Program-made: the position numbers and the translations under genes | The notes under the pieces: model-generated | The model's database searches: none | What the model was told of the DNA's origin: nothing | The model's input: only the letters and a program-made list of their open reading frames with translations | In this document: positions 35,155-46,880 of the stretch, one piece after another | Layout of the letters: every line of letters begins with the position of its first letter | Numbering within the stretch: position 1 is the first letter of the stretch | Assembly (NCBI GenBank): GCA_009760885.1 | Contig: CM019702.1 | Location: 54,039,282 to 54,103,281, forward strand | DNA: 64,000 bases | Direction of reading: 5' to 3' | From: Achatina immaculata | Lineage: Eukaryota > Mollusca > Gastropoda > Stylommatophora > Achatinidae

Positions 35155-35164
35155 GAGGAGAGGA
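35155..35164 (+). promoter_or_regulatory. Polypurine tract of LTR element 2
   Basis: GAGGAGAGGA, 5 bases before the TG of the 3' LTR. Confidence 0.55.
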
Positions 35165-35169
35165 TATAT

Positions 35170-35676
35170 TGTGGATAGAAACCATGTTGTTGTGGTCAAA
35201 CAGTTGTGACTGTAACTCACTTGTTTAAGCGAGAACAGATAAAAAGTTTGTTCCGATACAGAGCTCAGTCACGTGGTCTGACTGGTGAGATGCATGAAAA
35301 GTTATGTTCTGCTCTAGATGTGAAAGAGAGAGTATGTGTTAGTTTTGTATTGGAAGGTATACTAAGGATTCATTGTGTAATGATGTAAGTTTTTGTGTTT
35401 GATTGTCCTTCTTAGGACAAAAGTGTTGTAGATTCTAGAATGTAGTAGATGTGGTCAATTTGTTCTTTTTAGCGCAAAGTGTTGTTGTAGGTGATTTGCG
35501 CTTTTCATGACAAAGACTGTCATTAGTTTTGTCGTGTAGTACTTGTGTATTGTCCCTTTTTGGACAGACGTTTGAGATTCTAGATTGAAAGGTTAGGTTG
35601 CAGTTTTTGGTACATATGATTTTAGAATGTTTTTCAGTGTTGTCTGACTGTGTCTATCCCGTGACGAAGTTAACCA
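35170..35676 (+). repeat. 3' LTR of LTR element 2
   Basis: Starts TGTGGATAGAAACC and ends near TTAACCA, 507 bases. Differs from the 5' LTR by scattered substitutions and small indels. Confidence 0.83.
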
Positions 35677-35826
35677 GCGTCAGGGTTAGCGACCCATAGC
35701 TGACCAAGACCCTGTCCCACCTCTCCGTGGTACCCCAGTAACCGGCATAGTCTGACTAACGGGGCAGGGATCGCCATAGTCCCCATGGTGGTGGAGTCTG
35801 CTAAAGAAGCATTTCACACCCCCTGC
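35677..35826. repeat. Unclassified GC-rich dispersed repeat, copy 1
   Basis: Contains CCAGTAACCGGCATAG and GGTGGTGGAGTCTGCTA. Similar in order and spacing to 48010-48140. Cut by the assembly gap. Confidence 0.5.
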
Positions 35827-35926
35827 NNNNNNNNNNNNNNNNNNNNNNNNNNNNNNNNNNNNNNNNNNNNNNNNNNNNNNNNNNNNNNNNNNNNNNNNNN
35901 NNNNNNNNNNNNNNNNNNNNNNNNNN
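35827..35926. other. Assembly gap (100 N)
   Basis: Exactly 100 N, the usual placeholder for a gap of unknown size. Confidence 0.99.
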
Positions 35927-35927
35927 T

Positions 35928-37043
35928 AATACAGAACTTCATAGATCTTAAAAAGGCATTTGACAGCATACACAGATATTCATTATGGAGAATTTTTAAG
36001 GAATCTTTATGGAATGCCATCTAAAATTGTCAACATCATTAAGGACTTATGGATATGTTTGTACAGTCAAGACAGAAGAAGGGATGAGTAAATGGTTCCA
36101 GATTGAAACAGGTTTGAAACAGGGATGTATACTGTATCCTTTACTTTTTGGGATTACAATAGACTTCATAATGAAAAAATGTTGCACAGGTAACACAGGT
36201 ATTGACTGCGTACATGGGATCCAACTAGAAGATCTTGATTTTGCTTATGACATAACTCGTATCAGTAACAATGTGAATTCCATGCAAGAAAAAACAGATA
36301 GCCTGTCTTCAATGGCTAGCAAAATAGGACTTGAACTTAACAAGGACAAAACAAAAATAATGAAAATTCCTCTCAATCAAACTGGAAAAATACACATAGA
36401 AGGGATAGAAATTGAAGAAGTCAATCAATTTGCATACCTTGGCAGCTACATAGACCAGGATGGTGACACTAGAAAGGAAGTTAGGATCAGAATAACAAAA
36501 GCAGTTTCAATTTTCAAGAATCTTGAGAAATATGGAACTCAAAATTTATAACCACGAAAACCAAGTTAAGACTATTCAATTCAAATGTAATATCCACGAT
36601 CGTTTATGCATGTGAAAGCTGGAAAACAACTAAAGAAATAAAAAAGAAATTAGACTCCTTTGAAAACAAATGCCTAAGTAAAATACTCGTCATCACGTGG
36701 AACGAATTCAAGAACAATGCAGAGATAAGACAGATGACTGAACAACAACCAGTCTCATGGGTGATCAGGAAAAGGAGATGGACATATGTTGGTCACTTGA
36801 TGAGAAGAAATGAGCAGAGAATCCCAAAACAAGCTATCAAGTGGAACACAACAGGCCAAAGAAAATGAGGCAGACCGTGTGAAACTCTGAAGAGGACATT
36901 GTTAAGAGAGGCCAAATTAACAGGCATAAAATCATTTGATGAGGTTGACAGACTCGCCGAAGACAGGAAAAATTGGCGAACTACTTTGTGAGCCCTATGT
37001 GACGTTTAACGGCACGGGAAGGATATAAGATATAAGATAATAT
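35928..37043 (+). mobile_element. LINE-B, RT palm to tail
   Basis: Begins at RT motif A after the gap (FIDLKKAFDSIHRYSLWRI), followed by TGLKQGCILYPLLFGI, LEDLDFAYDITRISNN (catalytic FADD changed to FAYD), QFAYLGSYIDQDGDTRKEV, then broken C-terminal frames and a TATAAGATATAAGATAA tail. The Asp-to-Tyr change in the catalytic pair and several frameshifts make it dead. Confidence 0.88.
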
Positions 37044-37044
37044 A

Positions 37045-37680
37045 CTATTTTCAATGCCCTCTCTTTTCATTCCATATCCTATGAAAGCACATTATCTCTC
37101 TCTTATTTTTTTACAAGATTTTTGTCTCTGTAACTCTTCTCATACTTTCTCGATTAGTTATTTTTGCTGTCCAGAGAATTCTCGACATTCTTCTAACAAA
37201 ACACATATCTGCTGGTTCCAATGACTTTTGTGCAGACCTGCCTATTGTCCATGATTCATTTCCATATAACAAAATAGGTTCTATATAGCATTTTATGACT
37301 CGTTTTCTAACATTCATTGATAATGGTGTGTTGGATAATATGTTTATCATTCTCTGAAATGCATTCTTTGCTTGGCCTATTATGTTCCTAATTTCTGTTC
37401 TGCATTTCCCATGTGAAGTTATTACTGATCCAAGGTATTTGAATTTCTGCACCTGCTTTAGAGTATTTCCATTTAATTTTATATTGCATTTTGGTGGATT
37501 CTTTTTCTTAGACATGACCATAGTCTCTATCTTGTTGATGTTCAAAGTATGGCTTTTGTGTTCACTTTCTTTGATGACTTTGTCCAACAGATTTTGCAGG
37601 TGTTTTTGGTTCCCATCTATCAGTACTATGTCGTCCGCATAAAGAAGGTTGTTAATATTGCAATCTTCTTCTTTTATACC
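37045..37680 (-). mobile_element. LINE-E, RT C-terminal half
   Basis: Minus strand. Remnant ADDIVL near 37630 (RT catalytic region), then an open frame 37587-37111 with KFKYLGSVITSHGKCRTEI, YIEPILLYGNESWTIGRSA and RRMSRILWTAK. Its 3' end meets the LINE-B tail at 37043. Confidence 0.85.
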
Positions 37681-38918
37681 TGAATAAAAGCGAAAAAATG
37701 TATTTCATTGACTATGTATTATAATATGGCTTCTGATTTAATGCGTTTCGGTTTATATTTTGGTACTGTGCTTATTTGAATTCTCTTAGTAGTATCTAAA
37801 AGATATTTTATACATACCTGTTGTCTGAGTAACATACTATACTAGTGAAATAAGCTTGGTAGCTGACCTCCAGCAAAGATCTACATACTTCCAAGTCGAA
37901 TTAAGACCAGATGACAATCCAAAATTCAGTCAATAGACGCGTGATTGTATAATTCTTAAGATTTTTTTTAAACAGAGTATATAGAGTTTTCAAGTAAGAA
38001 TATATCAAATTATTCGTGGTTTGTATCTGTATTTGATCTGTTATTCCCTTGGCGCAGCTAGGTTATATGTGTTTATATAATATAAGCACAAATATTGTTC
38101 AGTGGCGTTGAAGAATATATATTTCTTCTTCGAAATCAATGACAACTGCTAGTGCTTTGACTTTGCTCCTTTAAATACTGTTTATTTTCTCTTGTTGCTG
38201 TTATTTCTAACGTTGTTGCTACACTGTAGATTCCTTACCTAAACGAAATATCTATAAGAATCGCCCATAAAGCAGTAATGTTGATGTAATTTATACATGA
38301 TTTAGACCTGAACTGACGTAATATAACGACACAGGAAAACCCGAATTTTAAGGAAATTAGCTCACATCAGAAAGATATATTTTTCTCCAGTTTAATTCAA
38401 ACTTTCATAATCGTCTGCAATGAGTAACAAGAAGTAATATAAATAAACAAACACATCATATAAAGAATTATAATATTACATATATATTCTAGAAGATTGG
38501 AGTAATTTGTGACACATTATAGCGCTCTCTTATTTTCGAAATTTTGAATCTGACAAGCCGGGATTAGTCGATTGTGAAAACATTACGTGAATACAGCCAT
38601 GAAAGCAGATATTTATGCTCCCAGTATTATCTCAATTCAGCAAACGAAAACATATATGTCCGCACACACAATATTAAAGTTCATAGATTAACAATAATTC
38701 ACAGTCACAACGTCAAGATTATGTAAATATTATAGTGTTATATATTTACACGTTATTGGAGATATACAATATTTGCACTTTTCTATTACAACAATGAATA
38801 ATTTGATTTATAAATCTTCTAACTAATAAAATTAAGAACAGGAAACACAGTTTAGTGTAATGTGAACTTAAGTTATATAACCGCGTTATGTCTGTATGTA
38901 TGTATGTATGTACGTAAG

Positions 38919-38966
<48 letters not shown>

Positions 38967-39254
38967 CGTTTATATTTATATGGAATTTCGAATCTTAATC
39001 CTACTATCTTCAGTTGGAAAGTATAACTCTCACAACTAACTTCTCTTAAAAGAAAAAAAAACTATGTCTTCTACTTTTTTTTGTACGAGTAGTGATTTAT
39101 AAGTTCTCAGCCTAAGATACAAATATTTGAAACCCACAGTTGATATTAAGAGCATTTACAGATCAGGTTAATGTAAGATTAAACACCAGGTTTCAAGAAA
39201 TAAACAGCAATCAAGTTTTACAAGCTACTGGAGCGGTAAAGGATTGTAGAAATT
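37681..39254. other. Upstream region of receptor B
   Basis: Non-coding. Segments at 37790-38040 and 38990-39130 match the region upstream of receptor C (50510-50770 and 52470-52580), so this is the left arm of a tandem duplication. Contains a GTAT/TA microsatellite at 38890-38964. Confidence 0.65.
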
Positions 39255-40285
39255 GAAACAGTGGATACAATTTCTCATCGAGAAGTCATTCGCTACCTCT
39301 CCATCAAGGGCTTATCATCGAAGGAGATCCATGAGGATATGATAGAGACTCTAGTGGAGAGTCTCCCTTCTTACAGCACAGTGAAGAAATGGGCAGCTCA
39401 ATTCAAACATAGAAGAGGGAGTCTGGAAGATGATCCCCGTCCAAGAAGATCAAGAACGGTAACCACCGTGAAACCACTGGCAGAATCCATGACATGATAA
39501 TGGAGATCGATGACTAACTGAGCGGTATATTGCTACTGAGTTGAGTATCTCCCAGGAACGTGTTGATGCTATTATTCACAATCATCTTCACATGACAAAG
39601 GTCACTACTCGATGGGTCCCGAAACTTCTTGGAGCTGATCACAAACAACAGCATCTCAACATGTCAAGAGAAAGGTTTGCCATTTTTCTGCAGATCCTGA
39701 AAAGTTTTTTCAGCAAATTATGACTATGGATGAGAGTTGGGTTCATCATTTTCAATAAGAAACCAAAGAACAATCAAAACAGTGGAAAAAGTAAGCAGAG
39801 GTGGTTCTGTCTGCAGGCAAAGTGATGGCTTTCATCTTTTGGGATTCAGAAGGTGTTCTATTGGTAGATTATTTTTAAAAAGGGCAGAACGGTCACCGGG
39901 GCCTCATTTGATAATCTTGAGAAGCAATGCGGGTTACACTGAAGGAAAAGCGTAGAGGGAAATTGACAAGAGCGGTCATCTTTCATCAAGACAATGCTCC
40001 AGTTCACAAGTCGGAGGTGGCAATGGCTGCCATTCATAATGCGACTTCCAATTTATTGAACATCCTCCTTATTCCCCAGATTTGACCCTTCGGACTATTA
40101 CCTGTTTTCCAAACTCAAATAAGGAGCTCAGTGGTCGTAAATTTTCTTCATATGATGACATGATTCATGTTGTAGACAACTTTATACTGGCACAAGATGT
40201 TGACTTTTACAAAGAATGGATCCGTATGCTCCTGGATCGCTGGACTAAGTGCATAAACATGCAAGGGGACTATGTTGAGAAATAA
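39255..40285 (+). mobile_element. Mariner element 1 (SETMAR-like transposase), dead
   Basis: DD34D-type mariner. N-terminal HTH region is open at 39261-39497: HREVIRYLSIKGLSSKEIHE, YSTVKKWAAQFKHRRGSLED. Then in shifted frames: SISQERVDAIIHN, TRWVPKLLGADHK, TMDESWVHHF (first catalytic Asp, about 39726), TRAVIFHQDNAPVHKSEVA (second Asp, about 39990), and the C-terminal WTKCINMQGDYVEK. The third Asp region (normally SPDLAPSDYYLF) is broken by frameshifts near 40080. Terminal inverted repeats were not clearly delimited. Absent from the equivalent place upstream of receptor C. Confidence 0.85.
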
Positions 40286-40496
40286 CAACAAAACGGTGTC
40301 CACAAATAATCCGTTGTACCTTAGGTCGAGAATGTATCAATCACACCTCGTACCAAATAGGAAACTAGCCTTGAAACAGATTCCAGTAAGAGTTTCTAGA
40401 ATATACAAATATTTTCTGTATGTTAACCAACATTTTTTCGTCCTGTCGGCAGAACAAAAGAACCACTAAATGTGTACAGCGCCCATTTTGAGGTGA

Positions 40497-40647
40497 ATGG
40501 ATGAGCATGGACTTTTGATCTTTAAATGGGCTATTATCAGCGTGCTCTCTCAAATGATTGTGATGTTTGGCATAGTGTCGAATATTATCAACATCATATG
40601 CTTTGTTAAACAAGGTTTCAAAGAATCAGTCAACATCAGCCTTAGAG
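40497..40647 (+). CDS. Locus B exon 1 (TM1)
   Basis: 151 bases, ATG to phase-1 donor GTGAAAT. Short leader MDEHGLL, TM1 from IFKWAIISVLSQMIVMFGIV, then the family end NIINIICFVKQGFKESVNI. Eleven of 51 residues differ from locus C. Confidence 0.75.
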
Positions 40648-40689
40648 GTGAAATATGGTATATTTCCTATTTATTAGTTTAGATCATTT

Positions 40690-41215
40690 CAAGATCATTG
40701 TCAGTCTGCGTCTGGTCCATGCGTTCCAGATGTTGGACGTCACTGATTTCCACAACCGTCTATCCTGTGCTCTTTCTATAAGATGTGTTTTGGACTGTGC
40801 TCCTTGCCACTCTTTTAGTCCGTCAGGTTTCTTACTTCTTTGTCTTCCACTGTCCCTTTGTTCATCCAGTTTTCACGTTGTCGCCAGGTGGTCCAGATTA
40901 CCCCTCGTCAAACAAGTCCTACAAGTATTGTTTTCTGAATTGTGGCATAATTTCTCTCTTTTTGTACAGGAGCATTTATAATTTCTTCATGTAATGTTGT
41001 GGCTGTCAATGGTATTCTCATCATTCTTCTTAGGAACCATATTTCTGCTGCTCTCAGTAGATTCTGAGTGCTTTTGACTCCATTATGAATAACTTTCTTC
41101 CTGGTATTCACCGACAGAGCTTTACTGCGCAGTATATGTTTCACTGTCATAAATGCAGATTTGGCCTAGGCTATTCTGCTCTTTATGTAGGTGCCACATC
41201 TTCCGTCGTGTGTTC
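40690..41215 (-). mobile_element. LINE-F fragment in intron 1 of locus B
   Basis: Minus-strand RT C-terminal piece related to LINE-D and E. The frame 41150-40908 has TVKHILRSKALSVNTRKKV and AAEIWFLRRMMRIPL. Sequence to 40690 carries the terminal basic region. Antisense to the receptor. Absent from intron 1 of locus C. Confidence 0.75.
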
Positions 41216-42126
41216 TTTGTTTTCCCAAAAACATGAATCTGTTCGCTTCTTTTAAAAATGGCATAGCTTATGTAGCAAGAAGACGTGTGTGTGGTATTCA
41301 TATCCAAGAAAGAAACACCAGTAAAATTTAACATCAAAGTGAAATTCACATAACTGAAACACGTGGACGAAGTCATTATCGTTCTCCTAAAGAAAACCAC
41401 CATGGTTGTATCCGTTTTCACATGAGAATTAAAATTATAAAGAAACTGGCGATAGCTGATCGCACCAGTGGTTTATAGTTCGTATATCTTTACCATTCTT
41501 GTCAGAGACTGTTATCATTATCGCATATGTTATTTCACTGTTTTGAATATTTTTGACAAAAGAGGACATTCACACAGTCCGACAGTTTTGTCTATCCAAA
41601 GGTTGCTGTAGAATTAGCTAGCCCCTCTAAAATATACACAGTTTCAGTTTCAGAAACACTTGAACTGCCAGTGACAAAAGTAACACTGAATTTTACGGAA
41701 GATGGAAGGTCTTGCAAGACAATTCGTCGGTCAGCCGAAGGTTCACTGGATTCTTACACAGTAGACTAATACAAGGTTGCACGTCTATCCTAGTTAGAAT
41801 AGCGTAATTGGTTTAGAAATTGTATAATAAAGTAAACAAACCCATAAAGATTGAGTGCACAAAATGTGGGAAGTGATCATTTCTTTCACTGTAGAATGTA
41901 ATTTCTTTGAGTTATATTATCAAAAAGTAAAATGGTTTTATAATAATTACAAGTTATGTGTAGTTATTAAAGGTGTGAAAAAACGATAACAATTGCAAAG
42001 AAAACCAATCAGGAAACTATGACAATTTTAACTGGTTAGTCTCATGTCTATTGCAATGTAAATGCGTTCGTTTGTATATGCTTCTCTTGAAGAAATTAAT
42101 TTATTTTACTCTGGGTAAACATATAG

Positions 42127-42341
42127 CTCTGGCGATCTCTGATCTGGCGACTCTTGTAACTCTAATGCTGGGAGCAATATGGCTAACTCCATCATTCAGT
42201 ACAGTGGATTTACCTTTCGACATCATTGGAGTGTACTACCTGACAGCTGGGATACCACATGTTGCCTTTACTCGAATTTCCAGCTGGGTCACCGCCGTCA
42301 TTACACTGGAGAGATCTTTGTGTGTTATTTCTCCTTTACAG
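42127..42341 (+). CDS. Locus B exon 2 (TM2-TM3)
   Basis: 215 bases between acceptor ATAG and donor GTGGGA. Encodes LAISDLATLVTLMLGAIW (TM2), then IGVYYLTAGIPHVAFTRIS and VTAVITLERSLCVISPLQ (TM3 with ER-SLC in place of DRY). First codon after splicing becomes Ala instead of the usual Gly. Confidence 0.82.
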
Positions 42342-42981
42342 GTGGGAATGCCCGTTGAGTCGAGTTAGACATTTCACAGTTTAACTACACTATAACAGAA
42401 GTGCCCGAGATTCATATATTTCTATCATGTTATATGTTCAGTCTATGTCTTTATGATTATTCGATAATCTACAATAATCATTGTCCTCAAGTGCATTACC
42501 TTTACACGCACTTACTTACCTACACAAAGTATTAACTTAGTAATAACTATACATTATAATTCATTACCTATTTAACGGATAGGTCAACGTAAAGAGCAAA
42601 ATCACTGTTACCAGCCCCTTAAGGCATATTGGGGATACAGTGTTAGGCCAAGACCTTCCCCACATAACAGTATGATGTTCTCAGTATCACGCCTGACCGC
42701 ATTTACCTTCCCAGATTTTTATGGTACCCATTTTTAGAGGTTGGGTGGATCCCAAGATCTATTTTTTTTAGTGTTTGAGTACTAAAAAAATCCCGGTGAC
42801 TGGCTTTTAAAGACATACTCGTATTTCATTTAGCCCAATGTCTTTTATGTAAAAATCCGCATACTTCTCTTCGTGCTCTTTGCAACTCCGAATGCAAAAA
42901 AAGGAGTACTTACTTATATTTACTTGTAGTGAGTTAAATTGTGCTCTGATTCTAGGATAATCTGTTTCTATCTTCTTTCAG

Positions 42982-43593
42982 GTTAAATTAATGTTCACAC
43001 AAAAGCGAATGTCCTTAATCCTTGTTTGTGTCTACATAATTCTCATATGGAGTATGTTCCCGCTGTATGTCGCTAACAGACTGGAAAAGACAATTATCCC
43101 AGGAAGGAACAAGACTATCCTTGGCCTTAGTTTTACTGCAGATCGAGAAATTATTGAAAAGTTTTCTTTCATAATCAACAGCTGCGTTGTTCCTTTCGCT
43201 GCTTTCGTCATCATTATAGTCTATTCCATACTGTTGGTAATGAGCTTACAAAGAAGAGAAAGTTGGCTGAAATCTGTAACAAAGAAAACAAGTGCGGAAG
43301 TTTCTACTCGTAATAAGCGCACAATCAAGATGATTGTTATGATTTCTGTCCTCTTTATATCTTGCTTTGTGCCCATCACTATCATGACTTTAGTTGTAGT
43401 ATTTTAACCTGAGCTTAATTTTGATGGTAAATATATGAATTTAAGTATAATATTTTGTGCTATAGGACTTTTATTAGAATCCATTAATTCATCAGCAAAT
43501 ATTTTTATATACTACCGCATGAGCAGTAAGTACAGGGAAACCTTCCACATAATGTTAAATGCGTGCTCTGAAGTGAGGAAACGAATAACTTGA
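42982..43593 (+). pseudogene. Locus B exon 3 (TM4-TM7), stop before TM7
   Basis: Starts after TTTCAG with VKLMFTQKRMSLILVCVYI (TM4). The second extracellular loop has an NKT glycosylation sequon and no cysteine. TM5 IINSCVVPFAAFVIIIVYS, basic third loop, TM6 TIKMIVMISVLFISCFVPIT. Stop codon at 43405-43407, then TM7 and a short tail of about 18 residues. Confidence 0.8.
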
Positions 43594-44394
43594 TTACTCT
43601 CTCTGTAATGTTTCTACTGCGACAAATTTATGGTACTTTTATTATACTAAACTGAAATATTATTTAAGAGAAGTTCTGCCGTAAAGCCACTATAAAATAT
43701 GTCAGCAAACATGTAAAATTCCAAACGAAAATACTTTCCTCTTTTACAGCACTCTTATTGGTGGATAGGACTTCATCGATTAGTAATTAGTTGTAGTACT
43801 GCAAGAAGCCCTCTGTTGACCTTCCATACTTTTTAGAGCAGGGAGGTTTCCAATCAGGCACATACATGTAGTTTGACATAAAAAAACATTGATTCCACCT
43901 ATCAATTTTTGATCAGTTTATTTTCTTTACATTTACCGAACACACTGTCACTTGTTACTTCAACTGTCACTTAATCTAATGGCTATGATGCAGGCCTATG
44001 AGTTGTTAAGCCCAGTACTCACGAATAGCAAAAGCCTGCACACCTGACATCCATTACCAGTGGCCGCCATGATATCTCCGCTGACGTCACACTTCCCATA
44101 GTTTCTTTCAACCCGCTCTACTCATTCATTCCCCTTACATCAGCGCGACATAAACAACTGCCGACACTATAGTCTACATGGGACAGAAGTTTCCTATTGA
44201 ATAATAAATACCCTGGATCTTGAGAATCGGTGACCTCCTTCATGTACAAAATATTATTACACAGTAATGTATGGTTAGACCTCGAAAATTCGTAACCGTT
44301 TAGCCACTAGAGAGAGAGAGAGAGAGCATCAGTCAACTCATACATTTCACGCCCCTTGCGTGATATCTAAACTGATTAATATTTTGCTGTTCAG
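43594..44394. other. No gene recognised
   Basis: Receptor B 3' flank, then unclassified sequence. A short GA repeat at 44311-44326. Confidence 0.5.
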
Positions 44395-44860
44395 GACATC
44401 TTGTCTCGTCATCTCATCCAGACCGAGCCTGACACACGAGAACTCTTTGCGGAAGCTCCACTAGCGGAGTACAGGCGGGACAAAAACCTCAGGAATCTGT
44501 TGGTTAAAAGCCGCTAAAGTCAACAGACACGACTTTCTTTGGTACCAAACCTTGCGATCGCCGCAGATGCAATACTTGTCAGTTACTTTTTCAGACACAC
44601 CTGGTTTTCTTCCCAAAGTCCACAATATTAGTCCCGGAGGTAAAGTACGATTTATGTCGTATTAGTCTATTTACTAGTCTACTCGTATTTACGTTTCGAA
44701 ACGTCACAACTGTGTACTCGTTAAGTAATAAAGCTGTTCCTACTTCATTTTTCCCTAGTTTATATATTTTGGTATCACAGCTTTACTGCAGTGGCTCCGT
44801 GTATAGTTATATACTCATACACTAATTATTGTAGTGTATTTACTACACACTAAACATTAA
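44395..44860 (+). mobile_element. Penelope-like element 2 remnant
   Basis: Frames give APLAEYRRDKNLRNLLVKSR and PCDRRRCNTCQLLFQTHLV, the post-RT region and cysteine cluster of Penelope-like ORFs. The GIY-YIG part is deleted (jump near 44670-44690) and the element's 3' terminus follows: CGAAACGTCACAACTG, then ATCACAGCTTTACTGCAGTG, matching the termini of elements 1 and 3. Inactive. Confidence 0.75.
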
Positions 44861-44895
44861 ACACGTGGGTTGCCCACACACTGTACTGTACTGTG

Positions 44896-44956
44896 GTAGT
44901 GTGTGTGTGTGTGTTAGTATGTGTGTTAGTGTGTGTGTCTGTGTGTGTGTGTGGGG
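44896..44956. repeat. (GT)n microsatellite
   Basis: GT repeats with TTAG interruptions, ending in a short G run. Confidence 0.9.
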
Positions 44957-45838
44957 GGAACTAATTAGTGAAAGTAGTGAATTCTTCATTTCACTATTAC
45001 AAGGTCACTATTTACATAGCATATTTACTTGAATTGCTACACAAAGTGACACAAGCGACGTCACATTGTTATAAATCATGTGACAACGACAACCCAGGAC
45101 AACAACCAATACATATCCGTGCGCGAACATGACCAGGTACATGTAATTAACTCACTCAAAAATATATCTGACACTCAAATATGAAACCATTTACCGCAGG
45201 ATTCAACAGGTACAGAAATCACAAAAGTTTAATGATAATTCACATTTGTTAAATGCGTGTTGTAAATGGATGTTGTGTGTAACTGACAGAAAATTAACAT
45301 CAGCATAGGAAAAACGTTCCGGGCCATTAGCATCGCCATGGGACCCTCACTTAACATTCATCAGAAACAACATACCTCATATACAGTTAAACTCCATATA
45401 CACAGCCTTCCAACACAGAATCACATTTTTGTCCTAAAAAGGACAATCAGACTACAAAACTACATAAATAACTTTATAACCTTGTGTTATTTAAAGGACA
45501 ATCAACTACCAAAAACTACATTTCAACTAACAGAGTTACATCCTCTCTGAAATCAACTGAAACTACTTTTGAACTATATTTGCACTGCAACTCTGATATT
45601 TCTAAATATAATCACTCTCATCATATTCCTAATCTCTTCTATCATCATATAATCATATAATAATGACTGTAACTCTCTCTGAGCCTTAAATGAACTGAAC
45701 TGCACGCTTCCTGTGTCGCTAAACGTCACTATATTATTTGGGAATTAAATATTCCCTACAAAATCGTCCTAATTTTTTCGAATATTATACTATGGAAAAC
45801 TATATTCACGTGAATTCAGATGCTTTTTCTCGTATGGT
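44957..45838. other. No gene recognised
   Basis: A 70-codon frame at 45338-45550 has no recognised family. Nothing else seen. Confidence 0.5.
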
Positions 45839-46016
45839 AATCTAGAGAAAGGTAGATAATGGAAAAATAAAGATAGGAAGACCAAGGCGAAGATGGCTGC
45901 AAGACATCATTGATGATCTACACATGGATGCATCAGAAGCAGGCCATCTTGCTCACAACCGAGAGGATTACAAGAGTGCTGTTAGGGAGGCAAAGTTCTG
46001 CAAGGGACATGCAAAT
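45839..46016 (+). mobile_element. LINE-A 3' fragment
   Basis: Last about 170 bases of LINE-A (the RPRRRWLQDI region to KFCKGHANE) and a single TGAA unit. Confidence 0.8.
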
Positions 46017-46387
46017 GAATCAACTGAGTTTCTAAAATAAACACTTTCCTAAACACTAAAATCTCCAATACTAAATGTAATCTGTTGTGTGAACGACATT
46101 CCTAAGTTGACACTTTAACTTTTCTCTAACCTAAACTCACCTATCCCGTACAAGTTTACACAACCCGTCAAGGTTACCTGAGCTGACTAACTTTCTCCCG
46201 TGTACAAAAAAAAAAATAATACAACAACTGACTAAACCAAATGCCCTTACTTTTACAGATTATTGCTTCCCTTTCACTGATCAAATATTACAGTATCACA
46301 AGGGATTTTTAACATAACGCAGCTAAATACTGACAAGTTGTAAATATGTCGATTAAGAGCCACTACAGTTGTCATGTCATCACATTT
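46017..46387. other. No feature recognised
   Basis: AT-rich spacer with a run of A at 46208-46218. Confidence 0.5.
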
Positions 46388-46880
46388 CTAGGAAGTTATG
46401 AATAACACATTGGACAGCTTCCCAAGCTGTTTTCTCATTAACTTGAAGAAATGAGTCACAGTTTTCTCCTTAGACCAGTTCATGATTCTGCAAATCAAAC
46501 AAATTCCTTCCGTTATCAAATCATCAGTCAGTGGTCGAAGTTTTCTCCTCGGGTATTTGAACGCTCCCCCGTCCTGATTAATTCCCTGGACAAAGTTCTT
46601 CATTATCCCTTGTTTCATACGCAAAGGGGACAGAATGCTTTTTCTCCAGTCAACCATGAAAGTTTTGTAGACATTCTTGTTTCCAGGCTGATTCTCTTCA
46701 GACCAAAATTTTCTCTTGTAGTGTTAAGATCTATCCCGATCTTCCCAGTCTCTGAGAAAGCAACACTACTCTGTGTACCATAACTGCGACGGTCTTCAGG
46801 TCTCCATAGATCTGCCGCTGATGGTCTTCATATTGCTCTGAGAAGTAATTTCATGTTCTCGTAAGATCCCCTTCATGTGC
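46388..46880 (-). pseudogene. Fragment of a repetitive invertebrate ORF, transposon-like
   Basis: Minus-strand frame 46657-46388 with MVDWRKSILSPLRMKQGIMK, NFVQGINQDGGAFKYPRRK and DDLITEGICLICR. It continues upstream to about 46880 in broken frames. The pattern (a leucine-proline-lysine block, then GIMKNFV, then GGAFKY) resembles an ORF found in many copies in invertebrate genomes and suspected to be transposon-derived. Superfamily not determined. No terminal repeats seen. Confidence 0.4.

Larger units (their letters stand above)
28712..35676 (+). mobile_element. LTR element 2 (Gypsy-type), with nested insertions
   Basis: Direct repeats at 28712-29223 and 35170-35676 flank a degenerate interior. 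The interior has a tandem-repeat leader, RT and RNase H remnants of Gypsy type, an unidentified ORF, and a polypurine tract GAGGAGAGGA at 35155-35164 before the 3' LTR. No integrase was recognised. Two non-LTR elements have inserted into it (30533-30890 and 32727-35021). Neither a convincing PBS nor a target duplication was seen. Inactive. Confidence 0.8.
40497..43593 (+). pseudogene. Chemosensory-receptor-like GPCR (locus B), one premature stop
   Basis: Complete three-exon gene: 40497-40647, 42127-42341, 42982-43593. All splice sites fit GT-AG and the family phases (1 and 0). The only coding lesion is TAA at 43405-43407, between TM6 and TM7, where locus D has a Glu codon. Downstream the frame is open for 61 more codons, including the TM7 segment SINSSANIFIYYRMSSKYRE, to TGA at 43591-43593. 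The product would be a plasma-membrane chemoreceptor coupling to a G protein, but without TM7 it should be non-functional. Ligand unknown. A segregating null allele, sequencing error or recoding are alternatives to a fixed pseudogene. Confidence 0.75.

Noticed and set aside
28712..35676. Target-site duplication for LTR element 2
   Set aside because: Flanks CTGAC and GCGTC do not match, so old age or recombination between elements cannot be excluded.
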